Assembly (NCBI GenBank): GCA_012656075.1
Contig: JAAKBF010000078.1
Location: 368,094-432,093, forward strand
DNA: 64,000 nucleotides
From: Phytophthora hibernalis
Lineage: Eukaryota > Oomycota > Peronosporomycetes > Peronosporales > Peronosporaceae
Direction: 5' to 3'
Below are positions 21,335-32,773 of the stretch, piece after piece. Positions within the stretch are counted from its first letter, which is position 1. Each line of letters starts with the position of its first letter. The notes beneath the pieces are model-generated. The model had not been told where the DNA came from. It saw only the letters and a program-made list of their open reading frames with translations, and did no database searches. The translations under genes and the position numbers were made by a program.

Positions 21335-22842
21335 TTACGATGACTTCGCTGCTGGCTTGGTACCGGACTTGGACGAGATGTGTGGGATCGTAAACACCGA
21401 GACACCCAGCACATTCTTAACCTCCCACACGACTGTGATGACAATGTGGACGTAAGCTGCAAGGGAGAGGAAAAAGAACTCGCGCACGATGAGTTCTTCG
21501 TTGATGGCGTCGTAAATGCCTTCAAGCATGCAGAACGCGCAATGGCCAGCCACGTAAAAGATCGGCACGAGCGTCTTGCGGAACGGGTGATACTCCTCGC
21601 CGCACAAATGAGCCAGCATCAAGTGAAGCTAGAGGAAATAAGAAGAGATTAGGACACAAACTCAACGAAGCAGTAGTAAAATAAAGAGCAAACGTACCAC
21701 CAGCTTGCTGTTCAGCAGTCCGAGCATCCACAGGAACATGCGTGGGTGCGTTGAGAAATGTCAGACGGCGAATACAGCGCCCAAAGACCAGCTAGAGTGT
21801 TGAGGATAACAAATGGCAGCAGCCGAGTAAAGGCCACAAGAACCGAGTCTTGGTTCAAGCGAACAGCATGCAGTGCGTTCCTCACACTGTGTCGTACAGA
21901 ATAATCACAAACGTTAGCATTTCTGAAAAATGGATAAGATCGCTGAAATACTGAACGTACTTGACCAGCAGAGTAAAACACGAGCTGACCATCGTCACGA
22001 TGACAAACAACGAGTTGTTCTGCACACCCTCAAGAATCTCCTGGTTCCAGAAGTCCACGCCAACAAACGCAGTAAAGAGCTTAAGCGCAATCCCAATGAG
22101 AATGCCTTCCGTCGGTCCGTTAATGATCGGCAGCTCCAGCGACCCGGAGTAGTACCTGATCCACCACAAACATCGTCAGCTCCTTCAGTATTAAATTCCA
22201 GGCCTCAACAAGCCCCACGTACTCTTCCCACGTCGCAAAGATGAACACAAAGTGACCACTGAGTACAAAGCCTAGCGTCCTCCACGTTGTGCCCAACTGC
22301 AGGATACTGGCCATGGTCATGGTCCCCACCGACACATTGAGCGCGTCGCATCCGTGGTCGAACAGCAGCCCCAGAGGTGACGACGACTTGGTGCGCCTGG
22401 CCTGCTTGCCATCCAGATTGTCCAGTGTCTGGTAGCTGAATAGCGCCGCCGCCGCTGCCACCATGGCCCACCAGGGAGCGTCACCTTCCAGCATCGGACA
22501 CAGGAACACGAAAAGCGTGTGGGACCCTCCCACCAGGATCAACCCAATGAGAGTGATCAAATTAGGGGCCAACCAGAGCGGCAGAAGCTCCACCAGGAAG
22601 TTGTTCATGGGCGTGAGCACGTGTTTGTACACGAGCGAGTTGTCGGCCCCATGATACTCGTAGGTACGCAGTTTCTCCGAGCCCTCCTGCGACACGTACT
22701 TACCAAAATACGTGGACTTGCCGTCCCCATTGCTGCGGTGACGCACGCGCTGTTTGAGCGCGTGAATCTGCGAGGCTTCGACGGTCGTGGGCGGTTGGTA
22801 GTTGGCCTTGGACATATTTGGGCGTTTAGGCTGCTGGTGCAT
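21335..22842 (-). CDS. EPT1: CDP-alcohol phosphotransferase (EPT1/CPT1-like)
   Basis: Transfers phosphoethanolamine or phosphocholine from the CDP form to diacylglycerol, the last Kennedy-pathway step, in ER or Golgi membranes. Exon 1 carries the diagnostic DG-x2-AR-x8-G-x3-D-x3-D motif, starting DGKQARR and ending FDHGCDAL. Four exons fit the family: start to 22223, 22155-21961, 21886-21698 and 21628-21335. The introns (67-74 bp) have GTACGT donors, and splicing restores WEEYYSG and INGPTEG. Many membrane segments follow. Start is at 22842 (MHQQ) or 22815 (MSKA). Exon 3 has an apparent lost base at 21756-21758 (AAA on the plus strand). Substrate choice cannot be read from sequence. Confidence 0.85.
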
Positions 22843-23246
22843 CGATACGGCAGCGGTGAGATTAGTAAGAGACCTCGTTAGATGCGCAAGACGCTGTACT
22901 TTGTGGTGAGGCGTGAACGGGGAGTGAAACCTGCTGGGAGAGAAGTTACGCAGCGGCGAACACGGCAATGAGGGTCGCGGCGATAATGCAGGAGTGAGAG
23001 GCGTCTGGCACCTTTGGAATCAGTACACTGTTTCACCTCTTTTACGTTACGATATATTATATTGTAATATGAAGGCTATTTGTTGATTTGTGTCCGTTTT
23101 GACCTGCATTTAAGAAGAGACTCTTTTTAACAAAAATTAGATTCCAAAGGTAATGAGATCTAGCGATGATGGTGCCTATTCCGTGTTCGGCACTGCGATT
23201 GGCTAAACGGGATCATTATGGGTGACGTTCATTGGCTGCTACTCCC

Positions 23247-24305
23247 ATGAGACAGGTACCGTACTACTGTCCCTTAACCCGAATTACGTACACCACACCA
23301 CGTCCGCTCTTTCTGGAAAATCATCCGCCACATTCTCCAACGTCCGCCGCGTCGCGTCGGTGCAACATGCAGCTCCGCTCTCGTATTCTCCCCTCTCGCT
23401 CTCCCAGCAGGTCTCCATCTCCACCACCTGCAACCACAATGAAAAATGCAAGCATTCCATTGCAATCACCTTCTTCTCCGCCTGAAATCGCCCTCAAACC
23501 GGCTGCACACGCTCCCGTTGAGCCCAAGCAACATGTTCGCACTTCCAGTCGCCGGGAACGCGCCCCATTGCGATCTGTTCGCAGTGCAATTGCAGCCAGG
23601 AAGAGGCGACTGTCGACGGGTGATGAGGAGCCGGAGGAGGCCAAACGCCGCCGCTTCCTGCTGCTGCAGTCCGCCTTTGGGCCCGAGGACCTCGTGGACG
23701 AGAGCAACTGGATCACCAGTACACTCATCGACCTGATGCTCTGGAAGTTCGCCAACTTGTACCCGGCTGTGCACTTCCTGCCTACAGCCTTCTACCACTT
23801 CCATCTGGAAGCGACGGTCCAGCCAGCATGGCTCCGACGACGTCGGTCCAAGAGAGACTACCAGGTGCGCGACGTGTTGGGGCGCGTGGTGGACTACGAC
23901 GGCGACGCGTCACTGGTGTTCATTGTGAACGTGGACCGCATCCACTGGAACTTGTTCCGTGTGCAGCTGACTCCGACGCCGAGACTGCAGCTCTTTGAGC
24001 CCATGGGCAGACTGGCGTCCCGGTCCGGTATCTCGTACCGGTCGGTGCCGCGAGCGGTCATCGAGTGGCTAGACGTGTGCTACCCGCAGCATAAAGGATG
24101 GATGGAGCACACGGTGAGCGCCATCACGAACAAGCAGCAGGTCAGCGGCTTCGACTGTGGTGTGGCCTGTCTCCTCTATGCGGACAAATGTGGCCGCGGA
24201 CAGAGCGGCGAGGAGATCAACGCCCAGATTGACCAGCAGGCCATCACGTCGTTCCGCAAGCAGCTGCAGCTTCAACTACGCGCGACGGACGACAATGACG
24301 GTTGA
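23247..24305 (+). CDS. Ulp1-like (C48) cysteine protease
   Basis: Single exon. The N-terminal third is basic, Ser/Pro/Arg-rich and probably disordered. The C-terminal half is a Ulp1-type protease domain with the nucleophile Cys in SGFDCGVACL (codon 24156-24158), His in DRIHWNLF about 71 residues earlier, and a Gln in the preceding NKQQ. Such enzymes process or remove SUMO or NEDD8-like modifiers, or are transposon-derived relatives. The residue after the His that is usually Asp (as in YDSL) reads LFEPMG, so Glu would have to serve. An internal start at 23367 (MQLRSR) is also possible. Target unknown. Confidence 0.7.
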   Translation: MRQVPYYCPLTRITYTTPRPLFLENHPPHSPTSAASRRCNMQLRSRILPSRSPSRSPSPPPATTMKNASIPLQSPSSPPEIALKPAAHAPVEPKQHVRTSSRRERAPLRSVRSAIAARKRRLSTGDEEPEEAKRRRFLLLQSAFGPEDLVDESNWITSTLIDLMLWKFANLYPAVHFLPTAFYHFHLEATVQPAWLRRRRSKRDYQVRDVLGRVVDYDGDASLVFIVNVDRIHWNLFRVQLTPTPRLQLFEPMGRLASRSGISYRSVPRAVIEWLDVCYPQHKGWMEHTVSAITNKQQVSGFDCGVACLLYADKCGRGQSGEEINAQIDQQAITSFRKQLQLQLRATDDNDG

Positions 24306-24793
24306 GAACTGGAGGATTTGTGCGTGTTTTGCGTGGAGGTCAACGTGCTGTCGTCGGTGGGTCGTTTCAGCGCTCGACTTCAACTTACCTGCGAAATTTA
24401 ATTGTTATCTTCTAATATTTTATACCGAAACGACGCGTTAAACCGTGAGCTGGAGTACCGGTTTGCTTAATGCCAGGAATCATTGGCCGATTCATCCTGC
24501 AAGAGGCAAAAACGTAGTGAGTGTGAGGATGCCACTACTCGCACAAACAAAGGACGGCCACGGCTTTCGCTAAAACGCGCTTCCAGGCGACTTCTGTCCC
24601 AAAGTGTCAGTCTGAAAAGTGGCTTGTGCCCACGACAATTACTGCCCTTCTCGGTGTCTCATTTTACTCAGTTAGACTTCGTTATACTTCGTGTACCGCT
24701 GACGACAATGTGATGGGAAACTGGTCGCGCGCTCTTGACAAGTCACACGACTTTTAGATCTCTTCAACAGTGAAGCGGTGGCAGGTTTCGGTT
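24306..24793. other. Intergenic between two convergent genes
   Basis: No supported feature. Short frames only. Confidence 0.4.
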
Positions 24794-25209
24794 TCAAGGC
24801 TGTTTCGCTGCTTTATTTTCAGCGACGGTGACGTTGACTTCGGGCTTTACTGGCAAGCACAGCAGAATTGGCATCGCGACAGGAGCTGGTAGTGCGGGGA
24901 TCCCATTTTCGTTGATTGAGACGAACTGTGCACCGCTTGCTCTTTTTGGTTTCTTGGTTTCTGAGAGCAGTTGTGAGGACGAGATAGTGACGAGATTGAC
25001 CGGTTTGCACACCAGTGGAGCCGTTGTGTGGCGTCTCCCTCGCTTCGACCCCTTGCTGTTTGGGCATTGACGCTTTGGGCCCATCGTCGACGGTAGTTGA
25101 GCTTCAATTCCAATTTGTCCGGCCAAGCGCAATCCCAACGCGGTATTTTCGGCATGGTCTGCATCGAGAAAAATGCCTCGCACTTCGTGATCAGCCCGTC
25201 CGTAGCCAA
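24794..25209 (-). CDS. Hypothetical small protein, probable frame break
   Basis: Minus-strand frame starting MATDGLITKCEAFF (25209) has gene-like codon use for about 40 codons. It then gives way to another frame from MGPKRQCPNSKGSKRGRR to the stop at 24794 (Lys/Arg-rich, then AQFVSINENGIPALP and a hydrophobic stretch). The switch lies near 25075-25095. It is divergent from Cdh1 with only about 93 bp between starts, so a shared promoter is likely. No family recognised. Confidence 0.35.
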
Positions 25210-25302
25210 GGGGCTCGATCCCTAGTCAGCCTTCGTGTCAACTCCGCCTGCATCACGTCGTGCCGGAAGAGGCGGCTGAGTGGTAGCAGCCAGATCAACA
25301 CC

Positions 25303-27224
25303 ATGGGTCGAGACTCGGTCGTTCTGCCTGGTACTTGTGCACAACCTCTTCACCACCAATATGAGTCGCGGTTATCGGGGCTTTCGGACGAGAACAGCTT
25401 CAGCTACAGCAAGGCGCTTCCTCATCGAACTATCAAACGGTATACCTCTTTTGTAATCCTTCCAGGTCGAGTTACTTGATCACTAAATTCTCATTCTTAT
25501 CATTCGACAGATCCAAGAACATTTACAGTGATCGCTTTATCCCATCCAGATTAACTACCAAGTTAGACACAGGATTCGGCTTGACGGCAGATTCGCCACG
25601 CCAGTGCAACAATCACAACGGTGCAAATCGACCTCAAGGAGCCACGGTCCCGGCTTCAACGCATGCGAGCGGCACTGCGGATGCCAATCCGAAAAGTCAT
25701 GGATCACAGGCAGGAACCTCCTCGCCGTACTCGATGATGTTGAAGCGAGAGCTGCTGGGGATGCACTCGCCAACACGTGCGAACTTTGGTGGTAGTCAAT
25801 CTTCTGCTGCCTCGAGTGCGTCAATTCACGATAGCATGAGTGCCATGTGCGATCCACGATCCTCCTCCTGTGTACGCACCTACAATGGAAGCGCAGTTTG
25901 CATACGGCCGAGCGGCAGTTCTTCTAGCAATATTCTGCGCTTCAAAGCTCCCAGACAGTCACTGTACGGAGACGTGAAGATTTTCGCTCCGCTCTCGGGG
26001 CTCACCGACTCGACACAACGACATCTTGGTAGCGGACTGCACGACGGCGATAATGGCCGAAGACGTATTGCACGCACACCGTTCAAAGTGCTGGATGCGC
26101 CATCGTTGCAAGATGACTTCTACTTGAACCTCGTGGACTGGTCTGCCACAAATATCGTAGCAGTGGGGCTCAGTTCCTGCGTTTACCTGTGGAGTGCCTG
26201 CACCAGCAAGGTCACAATGCTCTGTGACCTTGGGCCAAGCGACTCAGTCACCTCCGTCAGCTGGAGTCAACGGGTACGATCGCTGTCACCTTGTCTAACC
26301 AGCGTTCATCGATTCTGATTGTTTTGCACTTTGCTTTCTGCAGGGTACACACTTGTCCGTGGGAACGAACAGCGGCGAAGTGCAGATCTGGGACGTCAGC
26401 GCCGGCAAGAAGATCCGAACCATGACGTACGCAAGCCGCGATCTGCTATAGATGTTGCAACCACGCCCGTATTCTAACTCTGTTGTCTTTGTTGCTTGAT
26501 CAGTGGCCACCTTGCTCGCGTGGGGACATTGGGGTGGAGCGGACAATCGTTGGCGTCAGGAAGTCGGGATCGGACCATTTTGATGCGTGACCTGCGCACC
26601 CAGGAGCCGTTCCAGACCAAACTGGCAGGCCACAAACAAGAGGTGTGCGGTTTGAAGTGGTCCTTCGACGGCCGGCAGCTCGCGTCCGGAGGCAACGACA
26701 ACAAACTGCTCATTTGGAACGCGCAGTCCATGTCGTCCAGTGTAGGCAGAGATGCCACGCAGCCGCTGGCCCGTTTCAACGAGCACTCGGCAGCAGTCAA
26801 GGCCATTGCGTGGTCGCCGCATCAGCACGGACTGTTGGCTTCCGGTGGCGGCACAGCCGACAGATGCATCCGCTTCTGGAACACGCAGTCGCTAACCGCG
26901 CTGCCGTTCGTGGACACGGGCTCGCAGGTGTGCAACCTCATGTGGGCCAAGAATGCCAACGAGGTGGTGAGCACGCACGGGTACTCGCTCAACCAGATCA
27001 TCGTGTGGAAGTACCCAAGCATGACCAAGTTGGCCACGCTCACAGGTCACACCTTCCGCGTCTTGTACCTGGCCATGTCGCCCGACGGCCAGACGATCGT
27101 GACTGGCGCAGGAGATGAAACGCTGCGCTTCTGGAACGCCTTTCCCAGCACTAAAGCGCAGCGGGGCAGTCGCCTCGGCACGGACCTGATGTTGCCGCTG
27201 AGCGTCGGCAGCGAGATCCGATGA
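25303..27224 (+). CDS. CDH1: APC/C activator Cdh1 (Fizzy-related, WD40)
   Basis: Recruits substrates to the anaphase-promoting complex ubiquitin ligase. The C-box DRFIPSR spans the second exon's start region, followed by a disordered Ser-rich linker and seven-bladed WD40 repeats (NIVAVGLSSCVYLWS, GEVQIWDVSAGKK, SGSRDRTILMRDLRT, IWNAQSM and others). The protein ends EIR, the Ile-Arg tail that docks on APC3. Four exons: 25303-25439, 25511-26273, 26344-26426 and 26504-27224. All joins keep the frame, giving 567 residues. No frameshift seen. The C-box context and missing KEN/MAD features favour Cdh1 over Cdc20. Convergent with the helicase at 27302, 77 bp away. Confidence 0.9.
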
Positions 27225-27301
27225 ACACTATAGCAGCAGAGCAACACCTTGAACACTAGGACGATATCTAAACAGTTTCTTGATTGGGGAATGTCTGGTC
27301 T

Positions 27302-28831
27302 CTAATTCCTCTTGCCCCCGCGTCCGCCGCGTCCTCGACCTCCTCCTCCACGACCACCTCCACGGCCACCTCCTCCACGACCACCTCCTCCACGACCACC
27401 TCCTCCACGACCACCTCCTCCTCGGCCACGGCCTCCTCCACGACCCCCGCCACGACCACCTACGCGTGAAGCCGACTTGTATCTTTTCTCGCCTCCTTCG
27501 TCGCCGTCGTCGTCGCCCTCTTCGTCGCGCGAGTAGCGGCCGCGCTTGGGTCCGGTGCCGTTGGCCGCTGCCTCCTTCATCTCGATCGTGGCCATGCGCT
27601 GCGCCTCGTTGACGCGTTCGGACAAGACGAGCACCGTCTCCTCCTCGCACGCGTAGGCGGCCAGCTTGGTGCCCAGCAGGTGCTCGATGCGCTGGTACAG
27701 CTCCACGTCGTACTGCGTGACGAAAGAGAGCGCTGTGCCGGCGCGGCCGGCGCGGGCTGTGCGCCCCACGCGGTGGATGTAGTCCTTGCCGTGCGTCGGG
27801 ATGTCGTAGTTGATGACCACGTCGACGCTGGGGATGTCCAGGCCGCGCGAGGCCACGTCCGTGCACACGAGCACGTTTCGCGCCTTGGCCTTGAACTTGT
27901 TGAGCGCGCCCAGGCGGTTGGGCTGCGTCATCTGGCCGTGCAGGCAGATAGCCTGGAAGCCCAGGTTGCGCAGCATCAGCGTCACCTTCTGCGTGCCGTT
28001 GCACGTGCTGGCGAAGATGAGCACCGACTGGCCGGCCACCTCATTGAGCACGTAGGCCAGGTAGCAGTCCTTGAATTTGGCCGGGATGAACAGGTAGTGC
28101 TGCTGGAGCGTCTCGGGCGTCGCGAACTTGTGCGTGATCTCGACCTTGGCCGGGTCCTTGAGCGACGCGCGCTGCAGCTTGCGCACCTTGGACGTCATCG
28201 TCGCGCTAAAGAGGTATGTGTTTCGCTCAGCCGGCATGAGCTGCACGATCTGGTTGATCTCCTCCTCGAAGTCCATGCTCAGCATGCGGTCGGCCTCGTC
28301 CAGCACGAGGAACTTCATGGTGCGCAGACTGAAGCCCTTGGTGTTCTCCAGGTGGTCCACCAGGCGCCCGGGTGTGGCGATCACCACGTGGGGTTTGCGG
28401 GCCAGCGCCACCTGCTGCTGCATCATGTCGATGCCGCCCACGACGCACGCGCACTTGAGCCCAATGGACGCACCCAGCGCCTCGAACTGCTCGCCAATCT
28501 GATAGGCCAATTCGCGCGTCGGGGCCAGCACCAGCGCGTACAGGCGCTGCGGGTTCTGCAGTAAACTCTGTAGAATTGGAATCACGAAGGCGCCTGTCTT
28601 GCCTGAGCCTGTCTCGGCCAGGCCGATGAGGTCCTGTCCGGCCAGGCCGTGCGGAATGGCCTGCTGCTGGATCTTGCTGGGCGCCGTCCAGCCCACGGCC
28701 GCGATGGCCTCGCAGATGGCCGAGTCCACGCCGAGCTCCTCGAAGGTCTTGGAGCCGCTGAAGCCGTCAGGCGCCTCGTTGGCCGCGTCGGCCGGAGCCT
28801 GCGGCGGTGCTACTTCGTCCGGCTTGGTCAT
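27302..28831 (-). CDS. DDX47: DEAD-box RNA helicase, Rrp3/DDX47-like, with RGG tail
   Basis: Unbroken 509-residue frame. Motifs in order: Q-motif region (TFEELGV, PSKIQQQAIP), AETGSGKT (I), PTRELA (Ia), TPGRLVDHL (Ib), VLDEADRML (II), SATMT (III), HGQM, TDVASRGLD (V) and HRVGRTARAGR (VI). The sequence around motifs I-III matches Rrp3/DDX47, a nucleolar helicase needed for 18S rRNA maturation. The last 45 residues are an RGG/GGR repeat, an RNA-binding tail unusual in length for this family. Start chosen at MTKPDEV (28831); upstream in-frame sequence lacks helicase features. Confidence 0.9.
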   Translation of the reverse strand: MTKPDEVAPPQAPADAANEAPDGFSGSKTFEELGVDSAICEAIAAVGWTAPSKIQQQAIPHGLAGQDLIGLAETGSGKTGAFVIPILQSLLQNPQRLYALVLAPTRELAYQIGEQFEALGASIGLKCACVVGGIDMMQQQVALARKPHVVIATPGRLVDHLENTKGFSLRTMKFLVLDEADRMLSMDFEEEINQIVQLMPAERNTYLFSATMTSKVRKLQRASLKDPAKVEITHKFATPETLQQHYLFIPAKFKDCYLAYVLNEVAGQSVLIFASTCNGTQKVTLMLRNLGFQAICLHGQMTQPNRLGALNKFKAKARNVLVCTDVASRGLDIPSVDVVINYDIPTHGKDYIHRVGRTARAGRAGTALSFVTQYDVELYQRIEHLLGTKLAAYACEEETVLVLSERVNEAQRMATIEMKEAAANGTGPKRGRYSRDEEGDDDGDEGGEKRYKSASRVGGRGGGRGGGRGRGGGGRGGGGRGGGGRGGGGRGGGRGGGGRGRGGRGGKRN

Positions 28832-29468
28832 CGTCGAAGTTTGAAAGTGAATTGGTGGTGACCGCGAAGGACAAATTTCGGCGCACAAATTTGTTTTGTA
28901 TGCTGAAATTTCGTGCCATACGGTAATGCTAAGCTTATTGTGAGTTTTACTCAAAAATTTCCACGAGACCACTTCAGTTCACTATTGACATTTCTAAGTA
29001 CGAGATTTACAGGAAATTCACAAGACAATTTTGCAAACCGATCCTGCGAGACTTTATGCTCGATGAAAGTTGTTCAACTTATTTAAGCGATGGCTAGGTA
29101 CGATTTCGGACTTGTAACAGATATCGTTCGGTACGTCGTGGTTTGGTCAAAATGATTTGAAAATTGTAAGACTGTTTCGCGACGAATCAAGCCCTCGAAC
29201 CAATGCAAGTTACTGGCACGCCTCGGTGCTTCCTTGTGTGGACAACATCGGTTTGCCGGGTTTGGCGGGTAAGACCCGAAAAGCGCGGGTAAACCCACCA
29301 CCACTTGACTTCGATAAAGTAAAGAAAAGCCTGTCTTCAATTTTCCCTCCCCAAAATTCAAATTCGCAAACAAGCAGAAGTCGCGAGGAGACCTTCAAGC
29401 TCCCGTTCTGGGCACGCCCGCAGCTCCAGCGACCAGCAAACCGCACGTACAGACAGCAACGCACCAGC
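28832..29468. other. Intergenic, promoter side of the helicase gene
   Basis: No supported gene. AT-rich near 28870-29100. Confidence 0.4.
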
Positions 29469-29675
29469 ATGTTGGACGCCAGCAGCAGCAACTCAAGGCC
29501 GCTTCGACATGACGCAGAGACGTTCCGAGTGGCGGAGGAGCTCATCATGCTCAGCAGTCGAGCGTCCGCCCCAGCACCTGACAAAGATCCCAACGACTCG
29601 CCGTCCAAGATTTCAGGCTTCTTCGAGCATGTACGAGAGGGTTTCCAGGCTGGAGACGAAGGTGGAAACAGTTAA
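29469..29675 (+). CDS. Hypothetical protein, probably first exon of a spliced gene
   Basis: MLDASSSNSRPLRHDAETF begins a short gene-like frame (EELIMLSSRASAPAPDKDPN, then SGFFEHVREGFQ). Downstream to about 30330 are several intron-like GTAAG/CAG borders (29858, 30170-30255) and small coding-looking patches (LKVKLKVGGPTQRYELAFK near 29720-29775; SPSDLLKEHRVRFRRVRRR near 30119-30172). The whole may be one multi-exon gene, but I cannot join it convincingly or name it. Confidence 0.35.
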   Translation: MLDASSSNSRPLRHDAETFRVAEELIMLSSRASAPAPDKDPNDSPSKISGFFEHVREGFQAGDEGGNS

Positions 29676-31160
29676 TAGTTATGGTTGTTTTATTAGACAA
29701 AAACAGAGAAAAGGACGCTAAAGGTGAAGCTGAAGGTGGGAGGACCCACGCAGAGGTACGAGCTGGCCTTTAAGTTGTGTATGGCACAGTAGTTGTTGTG
29801 CTGACTTGTGGTTTTGGTGCTGTAGAAACCACCGCACGTCGACAAAAGTGGCGAAGAAGGTAAGCAGTGATTTGCTGTAGAGATGCGGATTTTGGTGCTG
29901 AGTGCTGTGTCTTTTTGTTGTTGTGGCTTTTACGAAGACGCGTTCGTCTCGAAGAGCCGCACATAAGAGCAGCGATCGAGACGGTGCCACTCAAGAATTT
30001 GCGGGGTAACATCCGTCCAGTCAGCAGTACGTTGACGAGTTATTTGTTGTTTTGGGTTCTGTGACTCAACTTTGGTGTTGTTCATTTTAGCAGGACATCA
30101 TCAACTCACGCTGTGATGTCACCCTCGGATCTTCTCAAGGAGCACCGCGTCCGCTTTCGGCGTGTTCGTCGGAGGTACGGGCATCTTCAACGATGTTGAC
30201 TTCAATTGATCCCAATTAAGCATGTTTGTTTTTCACTTGCTGGTCTGACTGCAGGTCAAACAACGAGCAGCGTACCAAGAAACAAGAGTACCTCGCCCGC
30301 TTCCACGTACATGGCGTCCCCCTCGTACAGCATCTCGAATCGCTGACCCGGTAGTCCAGTGGCGGCCTTTGACAGGCAGTGCGCTCCCCAGATCGCTACT
30401 ATATGTACATGTACAGTAGTAACGTTAGATGGTAAGCACGGCATCTCGAGCTTCGACACGGAAAATATCTACAAAATCAAAAGCCTTTGCTAATACTCGC
30501 CGTCCTGCGTAAAATATTGTTATGCCGGTGTTGCGTTTGCTCCATTGCCGAAACTCATCGAGTTGAAGAGACCAGGATTACGGCATCAACTAAAAACTTC
30601 AGTTTCGAAGCCGTAGTCCGACCTTGATTTTGAAAGATCACTTTTCTGTCGGCCTCTTTTCCTCAGATCCTGTGACGACGAGTATCTGCAGGTAAAGAAT
30701 GAAAACCTACTGTGATACAGCCACAACGACATACGTGCAGGTATCATCAATACGTCGCTGTCACCAAATGTGTAAATTGCTCCCGTGAAAAATACAGAAA
30801 GAGTCTCGCGCATGTCTATGTCGCCTTTTCGCTCCGTCTCGTGTCGCATACAAACGCTCATACAGATTTAAAATCCCAGGCCGCCGCTTGCTTTTTCTCT
30901 TTCTTCCCCACACAAAAGCAAAGGAAACCCAGCGAGCGGAGCCCTTCCTGCGACGTAATCAGGGCCCAAGCGACGGCAACACAGCCACAGGAGGACACGA
31001 CGGCGCTCGAGATCGCGGCCAGCGACGCGCTGTTCGGCCAAACAGGCGCCGACGAGTCGTGGGCGGCGGCAACTTCCGCTACTTCCACCGACGTTTTAGT
31101 GCGCGGAAACTTCAGTTTCCACAACCCGCGCCAAACCAGCAAAGCGACAGGGGTGACTTC
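29676..31160. other. Uncertain exons and intergenic DNA
   Basis: Left part may contain later exons of the gene above. A TGTACATGTACA palindrome lies at 30404-30415. From about 30500 to 31160 lies the 5' region of the next gene, with a Lys/Thr-rich frame that may be untranslated leader. Confidence 0.35.
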
Positions 31161-32773
31161 ATGGGCAACTACGACCGACATCACAGAGGCGCGCAGGTTG
31201 CAGGAATGTCGCACCAGTTGCCGAGGATGAAGGCGAGCGGAAACGCGTCCAATACGGCGCCCTATTTGCACCAATTTCTGGAGCGCAGTAGCAGTGCCAA
31301 CAGCTCCACGAACGCGCAGCTGTTCCACTCGACGAACAGCTTCGGAGACGCCTCAGTGTCGACCAATTCGACGGGCAAAAGACCTCGTCCAGGCAACAAC
31401 AGCAGCTTCTTGACGCCGACTTTTGATTTCCGTCCCCTCCGCCTTTGGAGTCGGATCATCCGCTGCCAGATTTCAATAATTGGGGATTTGGTGGCAGAAA
31501 TGTGACGAGGACGTCGTCCGGTGGTGCAAATGTCAGTTCCGGTACAATTACTCATGGTACGTCAACTTTGTCGGCGATTGGGTCGGGGCTGTCGTCGCCC
31601 AACGGGGCGTCCTTATTTGCAGGTGTAGATTCTTTTCTTCCAGACTATGATGCATCGCTTTACTCGCTCTGGACCGCTTCTGGTGGTGACTATGAGACGG
31701 AAAACGATACAGCACAGGATCAGCATACACAGGTTCAGCCACCGCTGTATATGGCCTCGGACGACGAGCTGAAGATGGATTACCCGCAGCTCACGGAGTT
31801 TAATCAGGATCTCGATTCGTATCTGAATGATGCCATGGAGTCTGGAGGACCGTCACCTACAACTCCGCTTGGAACGTCGAGTATGATGAAGATGGATCAA
31901 TTGGTGACGACGGACAGGAGATCAGGTTCTGGCGTTGGTGCTGGATTGAGTTCTTCAATTTTGACGACTGGGAATCGAGAGCCGCAAATGGACAGGTTGC
32001 TCGCGCCGGCAGCTGCCACTGGCTCAGCAGATTATCTTGTGAAGAGGGGCCGTGAACCAGCAGGATCAGAGAATACTTCTGAACGATTAAAGAGGTCGCG
32101 TGGAGGATATGACGACGCGTATGGAATTGCGCCGATCAGTAGTGGCATGTTAACTGGATCCACCTCCAGTAGCAGCGCCACCACTTTTCGGAGTGTTCCG
32201 AAGAACACTGTAATCGAGCCGAAGCGAGCGATACCACCTCTGGGATCCTTTCACACCGGACCGCCACCACTGATGCTGACATCAGCTTCTTCGAGCCAAG
32301 CAGGAATCGCCTCTAGCGGGAGTACGGCAACTACAGCTACAGTTACATCGCCAGCATCTACATTTGACGCAGCCAAGGCTGCCAAACGCCCGCGTAGTCG
32401 ACAGTGTGAGTTCCCAGGCTGCCAGAACCGAGCTCGATCACACCAGAAGTGCAAGAAGCATGGCGGGGCTCACCAGTGCGTGTTTGAGGGGTGTACGAAG
32501 AACAGTCAGAGCCGCGGGCTGTGCATTGCACATGGCGGGGGCTCTCGTTGCAAAAGAGAAGGATGTGTGCGTGCGGCTCAATCAAAGGGTCTGTGCAAGT
32601 CACACGGTGGTGGGGAGTTTTGTGCTGTTGAGGGTTGCAACAAGAAGGCCCATCTGAAGCACCTGTGTCGTACACATGGCGGTGGGGTGCGCTGTAAGGT
32701 TGACAAATGTCTGAAGTGGGCACAGCGCAAGGGCTGGTGTATGGCCCATGCCAAGGAGTTTGCGGCGACATGA
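31161..32773 (+). CDS. Oomycete regulator with C-terminal CxxxxC...HxH ('WRKY19-like') zinc-finger repeats
   Basis: Long Ser/Thr/Asn-rich, presumably disordered N-terminus, a nuclear-localisation-like patch (KRSRGG) and a C-terminal tandem array of five short Cys/His modules (CEFPGCQNRARSHQKCKKHG, then CVFEGCTKNSQSRGLCIAHG and three more). This module type is abundant in oomycetes and is often labelled 'WRKY19-like zinc finger', although no WRKY domain is present. A DNA-binding or regulatory role is likely by family. Start chosen at MGNYDRHH. One C appears to be missing in the run at 31434-31437, where the frame switches to LESDHPLPDF. After that the frame is open to 32773. Confidence 0.7.

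Noticed and set aside
27228..28564. Long open frames on the opposite strand and in other frames of the Rrp3/DDX47-like helicase
   Set aside because: They are shadows of a GC-rich coding region. The helicase motifs lie in the 27302-28831 minus frame.
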